64,000 nt of DNA from Nitrospira sp. (lineage in GTDB: Bacteria; Nitrospirota; Nitrospiria; Nitrospirales; Nitrospiraceae). Positions 7,857-14,863 of the stretch are shown piece by piece (the first letter of the stretch is position 1; every line of letters begins with the position of its first letter). Both the position numbers and the translations under genes were made by a program. The notes beneath the pieces are model-generated. The model searched no databases. It was not told the origin of the DNA and saw only the letters and a list, made by a program, of their open reading frames with translations. The stretch covers positions 1 through 64,000 of the forward strand of contig JAUYAO010000058.1 in assembly GCA_030692565.1 (NCBI GenBank), written 5' to 3'.

Positions 7857-7985
7857 ATGACTTGGGAGACCGCCGCGATCTGGATGGGCATGGCTTTGCT
7901 GGCGTCGCTCATCTCCGTGCGCATCGGCGTGTCCGTCGCGCTGGTGGAAATCTGCGTCGGCATCGCCGGCGGCAACGTGAAGTGA
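7857..7985 (+). pseudogene. 5' remnant of a CPA2-type cation:proton antiporter
   Basis: Only 42 codons remain (MTWETAAIWMGMALLASL, then RIGVSVALVEICVGIAGGN). This looks like the first transmembrane helix and the start of the second of a Kef/CPA2 sodium:proton antiporter, with the characteristic LVEICVGIAGGN segment, cut off by a stop. Its TGA overlaps the ATG of the MFS gene (TGATG at 7983-7987), so if translated it could act as a leader peptide coupling translation. I infer that the rest of the antiporter gene was deleted or replaced by the MFS gene. Confidence 0.55.
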
Positions 7986-9157
7986 TGCGACGATCAATCC
8001 CGCGCAATGTGTGGATCGCCGGATGGGTCAGCTTCTTCATGGACGTCAGTTCGGAGATGGTGTATCCCCTCGTGCCGCTGTTTCTCACCTCATCGTTAGG
8101 CGCGAGCAAATCCGTTGTCGGGCTCATCGAGGGCATTGCCGAAGCAGCCGCGAGCCTGCTCAAACTGTTTTCCGGTGTGGTGGCCGATCGCTTCGGTAAA
8201 ACCAAGCTCTTAATGGGGCTGGGCTACGGGATCTCGACCGCTTCTCGTCCGCTTCTGGCGCTCGCCCCAGGATGGGGAATGGTGCTGGCAGCCCGTTTTA
8301 CCGACCGCGTCGGCAAGGGCATCAGGACTGCCCCGCGCGATGCGATCATCGCGGCCTCGACTCCGCCGGAGCGGCTGGGGCTGGCCTTCGGCTTCCACCG
8401 GGCGCTGGATACGGCGGGAGCAGTGATAGGCCCGGCCCTGGCCCTCGTCATTCTGTCCGTCTGGGTGGCAGACTATCGCCTTGTCTTCTGGCTGTCCATC
8501 GTGCCCGGCGTGGTAGCCGTTGCACTGATCGTCTGGTTCATCAATTCCGATGGTCCGATTCCCTCAACTCGGCCGCCGCGCGAGTGGTCGCTTCGTGGGC
8601 TCGATCCGCGTCTTCTGAAATTCCTGCTAGTCATCGGCTTGTTCTCCCTCGGCAATTCCAGCAACGCATTTATGATCCTCAGAGCCGAGCAGGTCGGAGT
8701 GAGTCCGGCCTGGATTTCCGCGCTCTACCTTGGCTTCAACATCGCCTATGCCCTGCTGTCGGTGCCTGCCGGAATGCTGGCCGATCGAATTGGACCGAAA
8801 AAGATGATTCTGTCTGGATTTGTGCTGTTCGCCATGGTGTACGCAGGGTTTGCTCTGGCGACACACATCTGGCAAATTGCGACACTCTTCATCGGCTATG
8901 GTCTGTACATGGGCCTGACGGACGGAGTGCAGCGCGCCTATCTCTCCACCTTGATCAGCGCAGACCAGCAGGCCACCGGATTCGGCCTCTATCACATGGT
9001 GGTCGGCCTGGCTATCTTACCCGCAAGCCTCATCGCCGGACTGCTGTGGGATTCCATCGGACCGGCTGCCCCCTTCGCATTCGGTGCAACCATGGCCTTG
9101 CTTTCAGGGTTGGCCTTCGTGTGGCTGGCCAAGAACCACTCACCCGCCGGCGTTTGA
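7985..9157 (+). CDS. Major facilitator superfamily transporter
   Basis: A 390-residue inner-membrane transporter with roughly twelve hydrophobic helices. The MFS loop 2-3 signature is visible in GVVADRFGKTKLLMGLGY and again after the central loop in GMLADRIGPKKMILSGF. FTDRVGKGIRTAPRDAII is typical of a drug/metabolite-type subfamily. The substrate cannot be told. The ATG at 7985 overlaps the upstream remnant's stop codon; the frame upstream of this ATG reads as an arginine-rich shadow. The gene has no good Shine-Dalgarno of its own, so translational coupling to the remnant is likely. Confidence 0.85.
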   Translation: MRRSIPRNVWIAGWVSFFMDVSSEMVYPLVPLFLTSSLGASKSVVGLIEGIAEAAASLLKLFSGVVADRFGKTKLLMGLGYGISTASRPLLALAPGWGMVLAARFTDRVGKGIRTAPRDAIIAASTPPERLGLAFGFHRALDTAGAVIGPALALVILSVWVADYRLVFWLSIVPGVVAVALIVWFINSDGPIPSTRPPREWSLRGLDPRLLKFLLVIGLFSLGNSSNAFMILRAEQVGVSPAWISALYLGFNIAYALLSVPAGMLADRIGPKKMILSGFVLFAMVYAGFALATHIWQIATLFIGYGLYMGLTDGVQRAYLSTLISADQQATGFGLYHMVVGLAILPASLIAGLLWDSIGPAAPFAFGATMALLSGLAFVWLAKNHSPAGV

Positions 9158-9229
9158 CGGTCTCCGGACCATTCGTTAGAATGCCGGCGTGACGATGTTG
9201 CTACACTCATCAAGACCGCGCCGCGCCTC

Positions 9230-9964
9230 ATGAGCCCATCACCACGCCCATGGGCCTCCGTCGTCATTCCCATCAAGGATGAACGAGACAACCTCACGCC
9301 GCTGACCGAACGGGTGCTCAAAGTCCTCTCGACTCGCGAAGAATCCAAAACCGCGCCGTTTGAGCTGGTGTACATCGACGACGGCAGCAGCGACGGCAGC
9401 AGCGAATTGCTGGACCAGCTCCAACAAACCTATCCGGCGGTCCGCGTGCTGCACTTCGACCGGAACTACGGACAATCCTCCGCCTTCGACGCCGGATTCA
9501 AACATTCCACCGGCGACCTGGTCATTACGCTGGACGGCGATCTGCAAAACGATCCGGCCGACATCGACAAGATGCTGCCCCTGCTCCGGCAATTCGATCT
9601 GGTGTGCGGATGGCGCACCAGCCGCAACGACAATCTCGTCAGAAAACTGTCCTCGCGCATCGCGAACGCCGTGCGCAGCGCCGTGACCGGCGACCGCGTG
9701 CACGACACCGGCTGCTCCCTGAAAATTTTCCGGCGCGCCGTCGTGGACAAGCTGCAGCTCTTCACCGGCATGCACCGATTTTTTCCGGCCTTAGCCCTCA
9801 TGCACGGCTTCACCGTCACCGAAATACCGGTCAGCCACCATCCCCGGGCACATGGGATTTCCAAGTACGGCGTCGGCAATCGGCTCTTCAAGAGCCTCTA
9901 CGACCTGATCGCCGTGCGCTGGATGCAACATCGCTGTTTACGATACCGACTCCGTGACCAGTGA
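9230..9964 (+). CDS. Family 2 glycosyltransferase, dolichyl-P-mannose-synthase-like
   Basis: A 244-residue GT-A fold enzyme that transfers a sugar to a polyprenyl phosphate, probably at the cytoplasmic face. Nucleotide-sugar-binding motifs are VVIPIKDERDNL near the N-terminus and YIDDGSSDGS. The metal-binding DxD-type motif is in ITLDGDLQNDP at about residue 100. It lacks the C-terminal membrane helices of ArnC/GtrB, so it is a soluble or peripheral form. Together with the LAB_N gene and the ArnT-like GT39 gene downstream it forms a lipid-linked sugar transfer operon. Its last codons run into the left arm of element E4. Confidence 0.88.
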   Translation: MSPSPRPWASVVIPIKDERDNLTPLTERVLKVLSTREESKTAPFELVYIDDGSSDGSSELLDQLQQTYPAVRVLHFDRNYGQSSAFDAGFKHSTGDLVITLDGDLQNDPADIDKMLPLLRQFDLVCGWRTSRNDNLVRKLSSRIANAVRSAVTGDRVHDTGCSLKIFRRAVVDKLQLFTGMHRFFPALALMHGFTVTEIPVSHHPRAHGISKYGVGNRLFKSLYDLIAVRWMQHRCLRYRLRDQ

Positions 9965-10378
9965 CGGGTGACGCGTGATGAGAGCAGGCCAGGAACGAAC
10001 ACGTGTATATAGCCACAAAGATTTGGATGTATGGAAGCGATCCATGGATCTCGCCTCAACCGTCTATCGCCTTAGCGCCCAGTTCCCCAAAGAAGAGGTG
10101 TACGGCCTGAGCCTGCAAGCTAGACGCTCCGCGGTTTCAATCCCCAGTAACATCGCCGAAGGTGCCGCACGAAATTCGAGCAAGGAATTCATCCAGCACC
10201 TCTATATCGCCTTGGGCTCTGCAGCCGAATTAGAAACACAGCTTCTGCTGGCGCGACAAATGGACTTCCTGACAGAAACTGATCCACTGCAGCAACTCGA
10301 CCAAATTCGGAAGATGCTGATCGGCCTGATTCAATCCGTGAAGCAAAAACCTGTCACGCGCCGCTCGTCACACGTCAC
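9954..10378. mobile_element. Heptamer-arm element E4 carrying a four-helix-bundle gene
   Basis: Left arm 9954-9982 (GTGACCA, GTGACGG, GTGACGC, GTGATGA) and inverted right arm 10351-10378 (CTGTCAC..., CTCGTCA, CACGTCA) are the same heptamer types that bound the short elements E1-E3. Here the core is a complete gene. It separates two genes of one operon, which argues for insertion. Mobility is inferred. Confidence 0.5.
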
Positions 10379-10388
10379 ATCATTATGA
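9978..10388 (+). CDS. Four-helix bundle protein (S23/IVS family)
   Basis: A 136-residue protein of the family first seen in intervening sequences of 23S rRNA genes, also related in fold to the Avd accessory protein of diversity-generating retroelements. Family landmarks are KDLDVWKRSMDLA at the start, LSLQARRSAVSIPSNIAEG in the middle, then KEFIQHLYIALGSAAELETQ. The function is unknown. The start codon (ATG 9978, or GTG 9975) lies in the left arm of E4 and the C-terminal tail (KPVTRRSSHVTSL) is encoded by the right arm. Its stop overlaps the ATG of the LAB_N gene (ATGA). It interrupts the GT2/LAB_N/ArnT operon. Confidence 0.88.
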   Translation: MRAGQERTRVYSHKDLDVWKRSMDLASTVYRLSAQFPKEEVYGLSLQARRSAVSIPSNIAEGAARNSSKEFIQHLYIALGSAAELETQLLLARQMDFLTETDPLQQLDQIRKMLIGLIQSVKQKPVTRRSSHVTSL

Positions 10389-10696
10389 TCACGACTGACA
10401 CCATCTGGATTGCCACGGGATTTCTCGGCCAGGGCCTGTTCTTCGGCCGCTGGATCGTGCAATGGCTCGCCTCGGAACGCAGCGCCTCCAGCAAAGTGCC
10501 GATCTCCTTCTGGTATTTGAGTCTCGTCGGAGGCCTCATCACGCTGGCCTATGCCATCTACCGGAAAGATCCCGTCTTCATTGCCGGGCAAAGCATCGGC
10601 GGCGTCGTCTACGTGCGTAACCTCATGCTGATCTACCGCCCGAATCCCTCGAAGCCCGTGACCGGTAGTGGAGCCCAGGTAACGGGTGACAAGTGA
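10385..10696 (+). CDS. Lipid-A-disaccharide synthase N-terminal-domain (LAB_N) protein
   Basis: A 103-residue inner-membrane protein with three hydrophobic helices, equivalent to the standalone LAB_N domain. Features are GFLGQGLFFGRWIVQWLASE and PISFWYLSLVGGLITLAYAI, typical of this SMR/PQ-loop-like domain. Such genes are regularly found between a GT2 and an ArnT-like gene and may help move a lipid-linked sugar; that role is inference. The C-terminal tail (KPVTGSGAQVTGDK) comes from the left arm of heptamer element E5. Confidence 0.85.
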   Translation: MITTDTIWIATGFLGQGLFFGRWIVQWLASERSASSKVPISFWYLSLVGGLITLAYAIYRKDPVFIAGQSIGGVVYVRNLMLIYRPNPSKPVTGSGAQVTGDK

Positions 10697-10770
10697 CAAG
10701 CGAAACAATGAGACAAGCCGACGCCCCTGCGCCCTCCGCCGGTAACGCGTCACTCGTCGCGCGTCACCTC
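10658..10770. repeat. Heptamer-arm element E5 (TGAC family) across a gene junction
   Basis: Left arm 10658-10700 (GTGACCG, then GTAACGG, GTGACAA, GTGACAA) encodes the LAB_N C-terminus. Right arm 10741-10770 (GTAACGC, GTCACTC, GTCGCGC, GTCACCT) encodes part of the ArnT-like N-terminus. The ~40-nt core holds the alternative start codon at 10708. Confidence 0.7.
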
Positions 10771-12528
10771 TGCATCCTGCTGGCCCTCTGCGGCATCCTG
10801 TTCTTTTGGAATCTGGGCGCCCTTGGCCTGACCGATCGCGACGAAGGCCGCAACGCCGAAGCCGGTCGAGAGATGCTCGAAACCGGCGACTGGATGAGCC
10901 CCACTTTCAACTACGAACCCCGCTATGCGAAGCCGGTGCTGGTCTACTGGCTGATGGGCGCCTCCTACAAGACATTCGGCGTCAGCGAATTCGCCGCGCG
11001 ATTCCCGTCGGCGCTCTTCGGACTCGGCCTGGTGCTGATGCTCTACCTGTTTCTCGCGCGCCTGCGCGACGCGAATACGGGGCTGCTTGGTGCGCTGATG
11101 CTGGCGCTCAATCTCCAGATGATCGGGCTGAACCGCATGGCCCTGACCGACAGCGTGTTGATCTTTTTCACCACGCTCTCGCTCTTCGCCTTCTGGCTGG
11201 GATTTCAGACCACGCGCGAGCGACGCCCCTGGATGTGGGTCTGCTATGCGGCCATGGGCATCGCCACGCTGGCGAAGGGACCGGTAGGGTTCCTGGTTCC
11301 TTTGATCGTGGTCGCGCTCTACCTGTCTCTCACGAAACAGTGGCGGCCCTTCTGGCAGGAGGGGCGCCCGCTCGCAGGCACGGCGCTGACGGTCCTGATC
11401 GCGCTGCCCTGGTACGCAGGCATGTGGTGGCTTCACGGCAGCGAGTACACGGCCTCGGCGCAAGCCAACACCGTCGGGCGCTTTCTCAAGCCCATGGAAG
11501 GGCACAGCTTCGGATTCTTGTTCTACATTCCGGTGTTGCTCCTCGGATTTTTCCCCTGGAGCGGCTGGCTGCTCTTTGCCTGGCCACAGACCTACAAGAG
11601 CTGGCGCGCGGCACGCAAGATGAACGTGACAAGTGACACGTCACGCGTTATCGAATCTCCAGACCTGTCACCTGTCACCTGTCACTCGTCACATTCCGAT
11701 AGCCTGGACTGGTTCGCCGCTGCGTGGATCTTTGGAACGTTCGTCTTTTTCACGCTCTCGTCGACGAGACTGCCCCATTACATCGGCCCCCTCTTTCCCG
11801 CCGCCGCGATCCTGACGGCTTCTTATTGGGCACGCTGCGTACGGGAACCCTCGACCAGAGGCGCCAATGCCTCCGTTCACCTGGTCATGTGGCTGGGGTT
11901 TATCCTGGCGGGAGCCATGGCCTGCCTGCCCTGGATCTACGACACGATGCTGGCGAGTAAGCTCACGAAGGAATATCCGTTAGCCACCCAGCTCTCTCTG
12001 GGCCACGGGCCCTATATCGCCGCGACGGTCCTGCTGGTGGGGATGGGCTTGGTGGGGTTGTTCGGCCTGTCGGACACCAGACGCAATGCCGCCTTCTGGG
12101 CAGCCAGCGGATCGCTGTTCGGCGTGGTCCTCGTGCTGATGATTTTCATCCTGCCCGCGGCGAATCGATTTTTCGTCGCGCCGCAGCAAGAGCTGGCCTA
12201 TGCCGCCGGATTGAACCTGAAGCCGGACGAACAACTGATCGCCTATGGGGCGACAAGACCTTCGACAGCGTTTTATGCCAGACGAAAAGTGCTCTTTGTG
12301 GGAGCGGGTGAAGAAGAGAAACTCCGCACGGCCCTGAGCCAGCCGGGCCGCTCGATGATTCTGCTGCCGGAATCGTTTGTGGGCAAACTGCCGGGGGATC
12401 TCAAGAATTATCAGCCGATCTTGAAGCGCTACGGCTATCTGCTCTTAGCCCGTGAGCCGATGGTAAACATTCCAGAGGGACTGCTCCCGCCTCCACCGGC
12501 CCTCGAACCCAAGATCTTCGGTCACTAA
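10693..12528 (+). CDS. ArnT-like family 39 glycosyltransferase
   Basis: A 611-residue polytopic membrane enzyme of the PMT/ArnT type, which transfers a sugar from a polyprenyl-phosphate donor to lipid A or protein in the periplasm. The first periplasmic loop has the catalytic acidic motif in LGLTDRDEGRNAEAGREM, followed by SPTFNYEPRYAKPVLVYWL. About a dozen hydrophobic helices follow, with a C-terminal periplasmic domain of ~100 residues. The GTG at 10693 overlaps the preceding stop (GTGA); ATG 10708 is the alternative. Residues ~312-334 (VTSDTSRVIESPDLSPVTCH...) are encoded by heptamer element E6, inserted in frame in a loop. It is the last gene of the operon. Confidence 0.88.
   Translation: MTSETMRQADAPAPSAGNASLVARHLCILLALCGILFFWNLGALGLTDRDEGRNAEAGREMLETGDWMSPTFNYEPRYAKPVLVYWLMGASYKTFGVSEFAARFPSALFGLGLVLMLYLFLARLRDANTGLLGALMLALNLQMIGLNRMALTDSVLIFFTTLSLFAFWLGFQTTRERRPWMWVCYAAMGIATLAKGPVGFLVPLIVVALYLSLTKQWRPFWQEGRPLAGTALTVLIALPWYAGMWWLHGSEYTASAQANTVGRFLKPMEGHSFGFLFYIPVLLLGFFPWSGWLLFAWPQTYKSWRAARKMNVTSDTSRVIESPDLSPVTCHSSHSDSLDWFAAAWIFGTFVFFTLSSTRLPHYIGPLFPAAAILTASYWARCVREPSTRGANASVHLVMWLGFILAGAMACLPWIYDTMLASKLTKEYPLATQLSLGHGPYIAATVLLVGMGLVGLFGLSDTRRNAAFWAASGSLFGVVLVLMIFILPAANRFFVAPQQELAYAAGLNLKPDEQLIAYGATRPSTAFYARRKVLFVGAGEEEKLRTALSQPGRSMILLPESFVGKLPGDLKNYQPILKRYGYLLLAREPMVNIPEGLLPPPPALEPKIFGH
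11626..11692. repeat. Heptamer-arm element E6 (TGAC family) inside a gene
   Basis: Left arm GTGACAA, GTGACAC (11626-11640) faces inverted units CCTGTCA, CCTGTCA, CCTGTCA, CTCGTCA (11664-11692). The insertion keeps the reading frame of the ArnT-like gene. Confidence 0.75.
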
Positions 12529-12541
12529 GAAGCATGCAGGG

Positions 12542-12566
12542 TGAGCGGCGCGTCACCGCCCTCACT
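12542..12566. terminator. Possible shared terminator hairpin
   Basis: GTGAGCGGCG and CCGCCCTCAC form an imperfect GC-rich hairpin in the 40-bp gap between the converging ArnT-like and PAP2 genes. There is no T-run on either side, so the call is weak. Confidence 0.3.
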
Positions 12567-12568
12567 CC

Positions 12569-13696
12569 TTAGACCAATGGGAGAACGCCTCGAAGCGCCA
12601 CGAGGATGACCAGACTCAGCAGAACCGCACCCGCCAACTCACAGTCTCTGACCACAGGAACCCAGCAGGGTTCTTCCACGACATTCTCGGCCTGCTCTCC
12701 ACGAAACCAGAGCGCCACGCAGAGCAACCCGGTTGACGCCATGACAATTGGCGCCGTGGACATCACCGATAGCCCGATGGCCGTCGCCAGCATCGGGCCT
12801 TGTGCGGATCTCGTGATAGCGGCTACTTGACTCGACCATCGAGCGCGAATGCAACTCACGACGCCGACGACCACCAACAAGGCGCCAGCCCCGGTGAGAA
12901 TGAGGCCTTCCCGTCCGGCCTCGACCGGAACCGCTAATGCCCAAAAGAGAGCAAAGCCCCACACCGTTCCGATGGCGGCGTAATATAACGCGGACTCGGC
13001 CGACCGGAACCAGTCCTTCCAAGGATTCACGGCCACCATCCCGCTCACCGTTCCCAACACCCATCCGCCGAACACGTCGCTGGGGAAATGCGATCCGCGC
13101 AACACACGGCTGAGCGCGACGAATGCTGCCATGCCGATGAATATCGCCGCCAACAACGGAAAGCGGCGGCTCAGGACAACCGCGAGCGCAAAGGTCGCGG
13201 TCGTATGGCCGGACGGAAAGGAATCGAATCCGGAAGCCAGCGACGGCGCGATCGACCACTCGCCCGATGCAGAGAATTTCGGCCGCGGCCGGCCGACGAG
13301 ATGTTTGACCGTATGGACAAGCACCGTGGCCAGTCCGTGCGCCCACAGAGTTTGGATGCCGGTCGCGATGCCGCGCGAAGCCGGCAGCAGCCAGCCGACG
13401 GCCAGCAGGATCGCGCTGACGATCAGTAACTGCCGCCCGTCGCCCATCCAGTTCCCGGCGTGACTCACGAACGCCATCCAGGGAATCGTCAACGTCCCGC
13501 CGCCTTCCGGCGTCGTGATCGTGCGCAGATAGCGCGCCGTCGGACCATCGAGTTGACGCAGGCCCCAAAAGACACAGGCCAGGGCGACTAATAGACAGGC
13601 CAGGGCCGCGAAGCGTGCCCAGTGATGGGTGACGCGTGACGCGTGATGAGCGGAATGCACAGACACGGTGTCTTGCCTCTCTTCCCCACTCGTCAC
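12569..13696 (-). CDS. PAP2-family phosphatase, membrane bound
   Basis: A 375-residue integral membrane phosphatase, probably acting on undecaprenyl diphosphate or another lipid phosphate in the periplasm. All three PAP2 motifs are present: KHLVGRPRP, PSGHTT, and SRVLRGSHFPSDVFGG. There are several hydrophobic helices before and after, and an unusual C-terminal extension of ~130 residues with about four more. The N-terminal 25 residues (MTSGEERQDTVSVHSAHHAS...) are encoded by heptamer element E7, so the true start is uncertain; GTG 13696 is the longest option. It converges on the ArnT-like gene, which fits a shared role in lipid-carrier metabolism. Confidence 0.85.
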   Translation of the reverse strand: MTSGEERQDTVSVHSAHHASRVTHHWARFAALACLLVALACVFWGLRQLDGPTARYLRTITTPEGGGTLTIPWMAFVSHAGNWMGDGRQLLIVSAILLAVGWLLPASRGIATGIQTLWAHGLATVLVHTVKHLVGRPRPKFSASGEWSIAPSLASGFDSFPSGHTTATFALAVVLSRRFPLLAAIFIGMAAFVALSRVLRGSHFPSDVFGGWVLGTVSGMVAVNPWKDWFRSAESALYYAAIGTVWGFALFWALAVPVEAGREGLILTGAGALLVVVGVVSCIRARWSSQVAAITRSAQGPMLATAIGLSVMSTAPIVMASTGLLCVALWFRGEQAENVVEEPCWVPVVRDCELAGAVLLSLVILVALRGVLPLV

Positions 13697-13718
13697 ACGT
13701 CACCTGTCACTCGTCACC
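13622..13718. repeat. Heptamer-arm element E7 (TGAC family)
   Basis: Left arm 13622-13650 (GTGATGG, GTGACGC, GTGACGC, GTGATGA) and inverted right arm 13688-13718 (CTCGTCA, CACGTCA, CCTGTCA, CTCGTCA) enclose a 37-nt core. It covers the start of the PAP2 gene and ends 9 bp from the TolB-like gene's stop codon. Confidence 0.78.
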
Positions 13719-13726
13719 CTCTTACC

Positions 13727-14863
13727 TTACGGCACCCAATCCGCCAGGAAGACATTGAACTCGCCCGGCTGCTTCGCGTTGCGATCAGAGACCCACACCA
13801 CGCGTTTACCGTCCGGCGAGAACATCGGAAAGCTGTTGAACTGCCCGTCGAACGTCAAACGTTCCAACCCGGCGCCGTCATCACCCACGAGATACAAATG
13901 AAAGCTCGGCCTGCCGCCCTCGCCGCGGGTTTCCACATTCGAGGAAAACACAATCCGTTTCCCGTCCGGGTGAAAGAACGGCGAAAAGTTCGACGCGCCG
14001 TTCGACGTCACCTGGTGCTTTCCGCTCCCGTCGGCATTCATGATGAACAGTTCCAGTTGGCCCGGCTCCACCAGCCGCTGCCCCAGCAACTCTTTGTAGT
14101 GCGCGATCTCGGCCGGATCCGTGGGATGGGACGCCCGATAGACAATGCGTTTGCTGTCCGGGGAGAAGAACGCCCCGCCATCGTAGCCGACATCGTCGGT
14201 CAAGCGGCGATGGTGCGACCCGTCGAGGTCCATCGCATAGATATCCAAATCGCCGTCTCGGACTGAGGTCCACACGATGCTCTTGCCGTCCGGCGAGACC
14301 GTGGCTTCCGCGTCGTAGCCGGGCGTATTGGTCAACCGCTGCATCTCCTGTCCGTCGATGCGGGCGGCAAAAAGATCGTAGTCGTCGAGGGCCCAGCGAT
14401 ACGCTCCTTCGCGCTTCGGCTTAGGCGGACAGTTCGGGCCGTGCAGATGGGTGGAGGAATAGAGGACCCGCCGATCTCCCGGGAAAAAGTAGCCGCAGGT
14501 CGTGGCGCCGGACCCGGTACTCACCAGACGGACATTGTCGCTTTCCAGGTCCATCACATACATCTGGTAGCAGCCGAGAGGGATGTCGTCCGGTTTCAGC
14601 GTGGCCGCATAGGTGTCTTTCATCCAGTTGTTGGTCGACTGGAAGATGAGCTTATTCCCCGTGAAAGAAAAATAGGCTTCGGCATTTTGCCGGCCAAACG
14701 TGAGCTGCTTGATATTCTTGAAGTGCCGCTCGGCACTGACTGGAGCTGGGGCCTTGGTCGCCGCTGCGCCTTTTGTCCGATCGGCCGTCAGTCCAAGCTG
14801 AGGCCACAAGACCAAGGCGATCGCAACTACGATCAGACCGCGCATTCGATTACCGCTGTTCAT
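13727..14863 (-). CDS. TolB-like PD40 beta-propeller protein, secreted
   Basis: A 378-residue periplasmic protein. A signal peptide (MNSGNRMRGLIVVAIALVLW, cleavage after GLTA) is followed by repeated propeller blades with the PD40 signature: ATVSPDGKSIVWTS, AFFSPDSKRIVYRA, PFFHPDGKRIVFSS and PMFSPDGKRVVWVS. Such proteins bind other proteins or peptides; this one is not the TolB of a Tol-Pal operon. GGAGGT about 8 nt upstream supports ATG 14863. It overlaps the upstream M1 peptidase gene by 14 bp, so the two are probably translated together; a joint role in peptide handling is inference. Confidence 0.85.
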   Translation of the reverse strand: MNSGNRMRGLIVVAIALVLWPQLGLTADRTKGAAATKAPAPVSAERHFKNIKQLTFGRQNAEAYFSFTGNKLIFQSTNNWMKDTYAATLKPDDIPLGCYQMYVMDLESDNVRLVSTGSGATTCGYFFPGDRRVLYSSTHLHGPNCPPKPKREGAYRWALDDYDLFAARIDGQEMQRLTNTPGYDAEATVSPDGKSIVWTSVRDGDLDIYAMDLDGSHHRRLTDDVGYDGGAFFSPDSKRIVYRASHPTDPAEIAHYKELLGQRLVEPGQLELFIMNADGSGKHQVTSNGASNFSPFFHPDGKRIVFSSNVETRGEGGRPSFHLYLVGDDGAGLERLTFDGQFNSFPMFSPDGKRVVWVSDRNAKQPGEFNVFLADWVP

